A stretch of 64,000 nt of DNA from the NCBI GenBank assembly GCA_013397695.1, contig VYZI01000040.1, positions 991,663 through 1,055,662 of the forward strand, in the 5' to 3' direction. Positions 62,447 to 64,000 of the stretch are shown here, one piece after another (positions within the stretch are counted from its first letter, which is position 1; the number at the start of each line of letters is the position of its first letter). Source of the DNA: Centropus unirufus (lineage: Eukaryota > Chordata > Aves > Cuculiformes > Centropidae). The position numbers and the translations under genes are program-made. The notes under the pieces are model-generated. The model was given only the letters and a program-made list of their open reading frames with translations, did not search any database and was not told the origin of the DNA.

Positions 62447-64000
62447 AGAATTTATGTCTCTTACTTGTTTTCTCCGCTTAAAAAATTAGTTAATGATAGA
62501 AGAATATTGCCAACACAAATGTTTGGCAGAGATAATATACCAATCTGCCTCTGCTGCCACTGCATACAATGAATGATATAACGGGATTTCAGGGGGCATT
62601 ACTAAAGTGAAGATATAAAAACATACCGTACCATAACACAGAAATGATATTATAATGGTCTCACCCCAACAAAATCTCGGTTATTTCTTTTCATTTCTGT
62701 GCCTTAATTAACAACTTCAATAATGGTATTTAAATATACATAACTAATCACTTGTTTTTATATGTATATGTAGTAATTTTTTTACATTACTGTGTTTTTT
62801 AAAAAGTTCATGCAAAGCTAGCTCTGGAAAAAGAATTATTTTTCTCCCTTTTACCAGAATTCTCTCTCATTTAAAAGCCACTGCAATTCACTGTTCAGGT
62901 CGAATAGCACATTCTTTGTACATACATGTATTTCTCCCCAGAAAGTACAACTATACAAAGCAAAGGATTCTGAAAGAAGAACAGTAGTTTTATTCCCCAT
63001 TTTTTACCATTTAAAACAAAATAACCATAAATTTTAAAAGTCACAAAAATATTGTTTGATATCTTTTTGACAAAATGTTAACCTATGTCCTAGATTATGA
63101 GTGAAGTCATTCATAACAAGATATTTTCCTTTTTTTTCTCACAAACTGGACTTTTCAAAAAAGATAAAAGATTGTTTCTTTTCAAAACCTCCTGATTACT
63201 TGTTAAATATTAAAACAATTAAAAATTGTGTACTATCTTAACCATCATCATTATAATCTTTTTGTACTATCAGTGAAGTTTGAATTTTAAAACAGTATTG
63301 CAACAAAATATTTGTGATGATCAGTAAGATAAGGTAGAAGGAAAACCCAAAGAAAGCTGAGGTATTCCTTTTCCATTTTCAGGCCTTTGTCTTTCTCGAG
63401 TCTAAAGAAAGGAACTTTTTTTCATGTAAGTTTCCGTCTGAGGTAATATTCAGATCAAATTCACCGATCAAACTGGGGGAGGGAGATTTTTTACATGTTA
63501 TTAAAGCCTTGCTTACCCATATCTCTTTTCTGATCTACATATCTCTTCCAGAATGGAGAGCGATAATAAGTCATACATTAGGCTTCAGAGATAATTGTGT
63601 AATATTATCCAGAAATATCTTAGTTTTCCCAGCTTTCCCCAAAGATCAGATGTGGCTTTTGTAGTTACACCTGAACATGAGCTCAGCCTTGAATTTTTCT
63701 GGCATGAAAGAGTTCTCCAGGAAAACTTTTCTTTTTTTTTAAGTAAAACCAGCACGACTGAATTGATGTTAATAATATTTTTTAATTTCAACATAAAAAT
63801 ATAGGAAAAAAAGTCTCCAGACATGACGATATTTCTATCTACTGAATGTCAAGATCCTTTTTATTGAAAAAAAATTTAAACATTAGTGTTTCTTGAGAAA
63901 AAAATTTCCAGACTATTTTATAAAGAGTAACTGTTATGTGTTCTAAATATAACCTAGCTGCAAAATCCCAAGACCTGTGTTGTGATAAGCAGAAATGAGA
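62447..64000. other. AT-rich non-coding stretch, nothing recognised
   Basis: No gene, RNA gene or nameable repeat was seen. Mirror frames on opposite strands at 63585-63824 are shadows of one stop-poor patch. Confidence 0.6.

Noticed and set aside
1..64000. The many open frames of 60 to 129 codons as genes
   Set aside because: They overlap in several registers and on both strands, have no recognisable domains, many lack an ATG start, and none is linked by splice sites to another exon. Chance frames are expected at this density in 64 kb of vertebrate DNA.
1..64000. CRISPR array, operon, rRNA or bacterial mobile element
   Set aside because: No regularly spaced repeats, no long coding frames, no rRNA-like sequence, and vertebrate repeats are present.

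Overview
This window reads as nuclear DNA from a bird, or a close archosaur relative, and it contains no recognisable protein-coding gene. The strongest clue is a well-preserved 3' end of a CR1 LINE at about 36412-36804. It ends in the characteristic ATTCTATG octamer tail, and CR1 is the dominant retrotransposon of birds. Two shorter CR1 tails (about 11921-11980 and 25955-26012) and several old tRNA-derived SINE remnants of the amniote MIR/CORE-SINE type agree with this. The DNA is AT-rich and CpG-poor. Every open reading frame is short (129 codons at most), lacks a recognisable domain, and often has rival frames of similar length on either strand. Nothing resembles a bacterial operon, CRISPR array, rRNA or intact tRNA. 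The best overall description is a gene desert or the inside of a long intron on an avian chromosome.

Layout. 1-11900 is featureless AT-rich sequence with one MIR-like fossil (about 7146-7262) and a compact motif cluster at 9719-9767 (octamer plus inverted TGACCC/GGGTCA half-sites). 11900-26100 holds the two short CR1 tails, a probable MIR fragment and small tandem repeats. 27590-30000 is somewhat richer in CpG and holds a diverged direct-repeat pair (28021-28203 and 28741-28927), possibly LTR-derived on the minus strand. 31161-31509 resembles a tissue-specific promoter followed by a short exon. 33138-36804 is the most repeat-dense part: a MIR-type SINE, two nearly identical 202-bp blocks 2285 bp apart, an opposite-strand MIR and the CR1 end. 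36805-58870 is mostly featureless, with a weak Ty3/gypsy-like coding fossil near 41232, short exact tandem duplications (43194, 51653, 53902), a protein-like minus-strand reading frame at 50188-50442 and a perfect hairpin at 43329. The end holds a TALE-homeodomain-like palindrome next to an octamer (58874-58902) and one or two tRNA-SINE fossils on the minus strand.

No genes act together here. The biological content is fossil transposons plus a few candidate regulatory elements. I found no convincing new molecular system. The items most worth checking are the recent-looking local duplication (33429/35714), the promoter-like module at 31161-31509, the TALE/octamer cluster at 58874-58902, and the possible coding remnants near 41232 and 50188. 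All identities and alignments were made by eye against remembered repeat consensuses, so family names are provisional.
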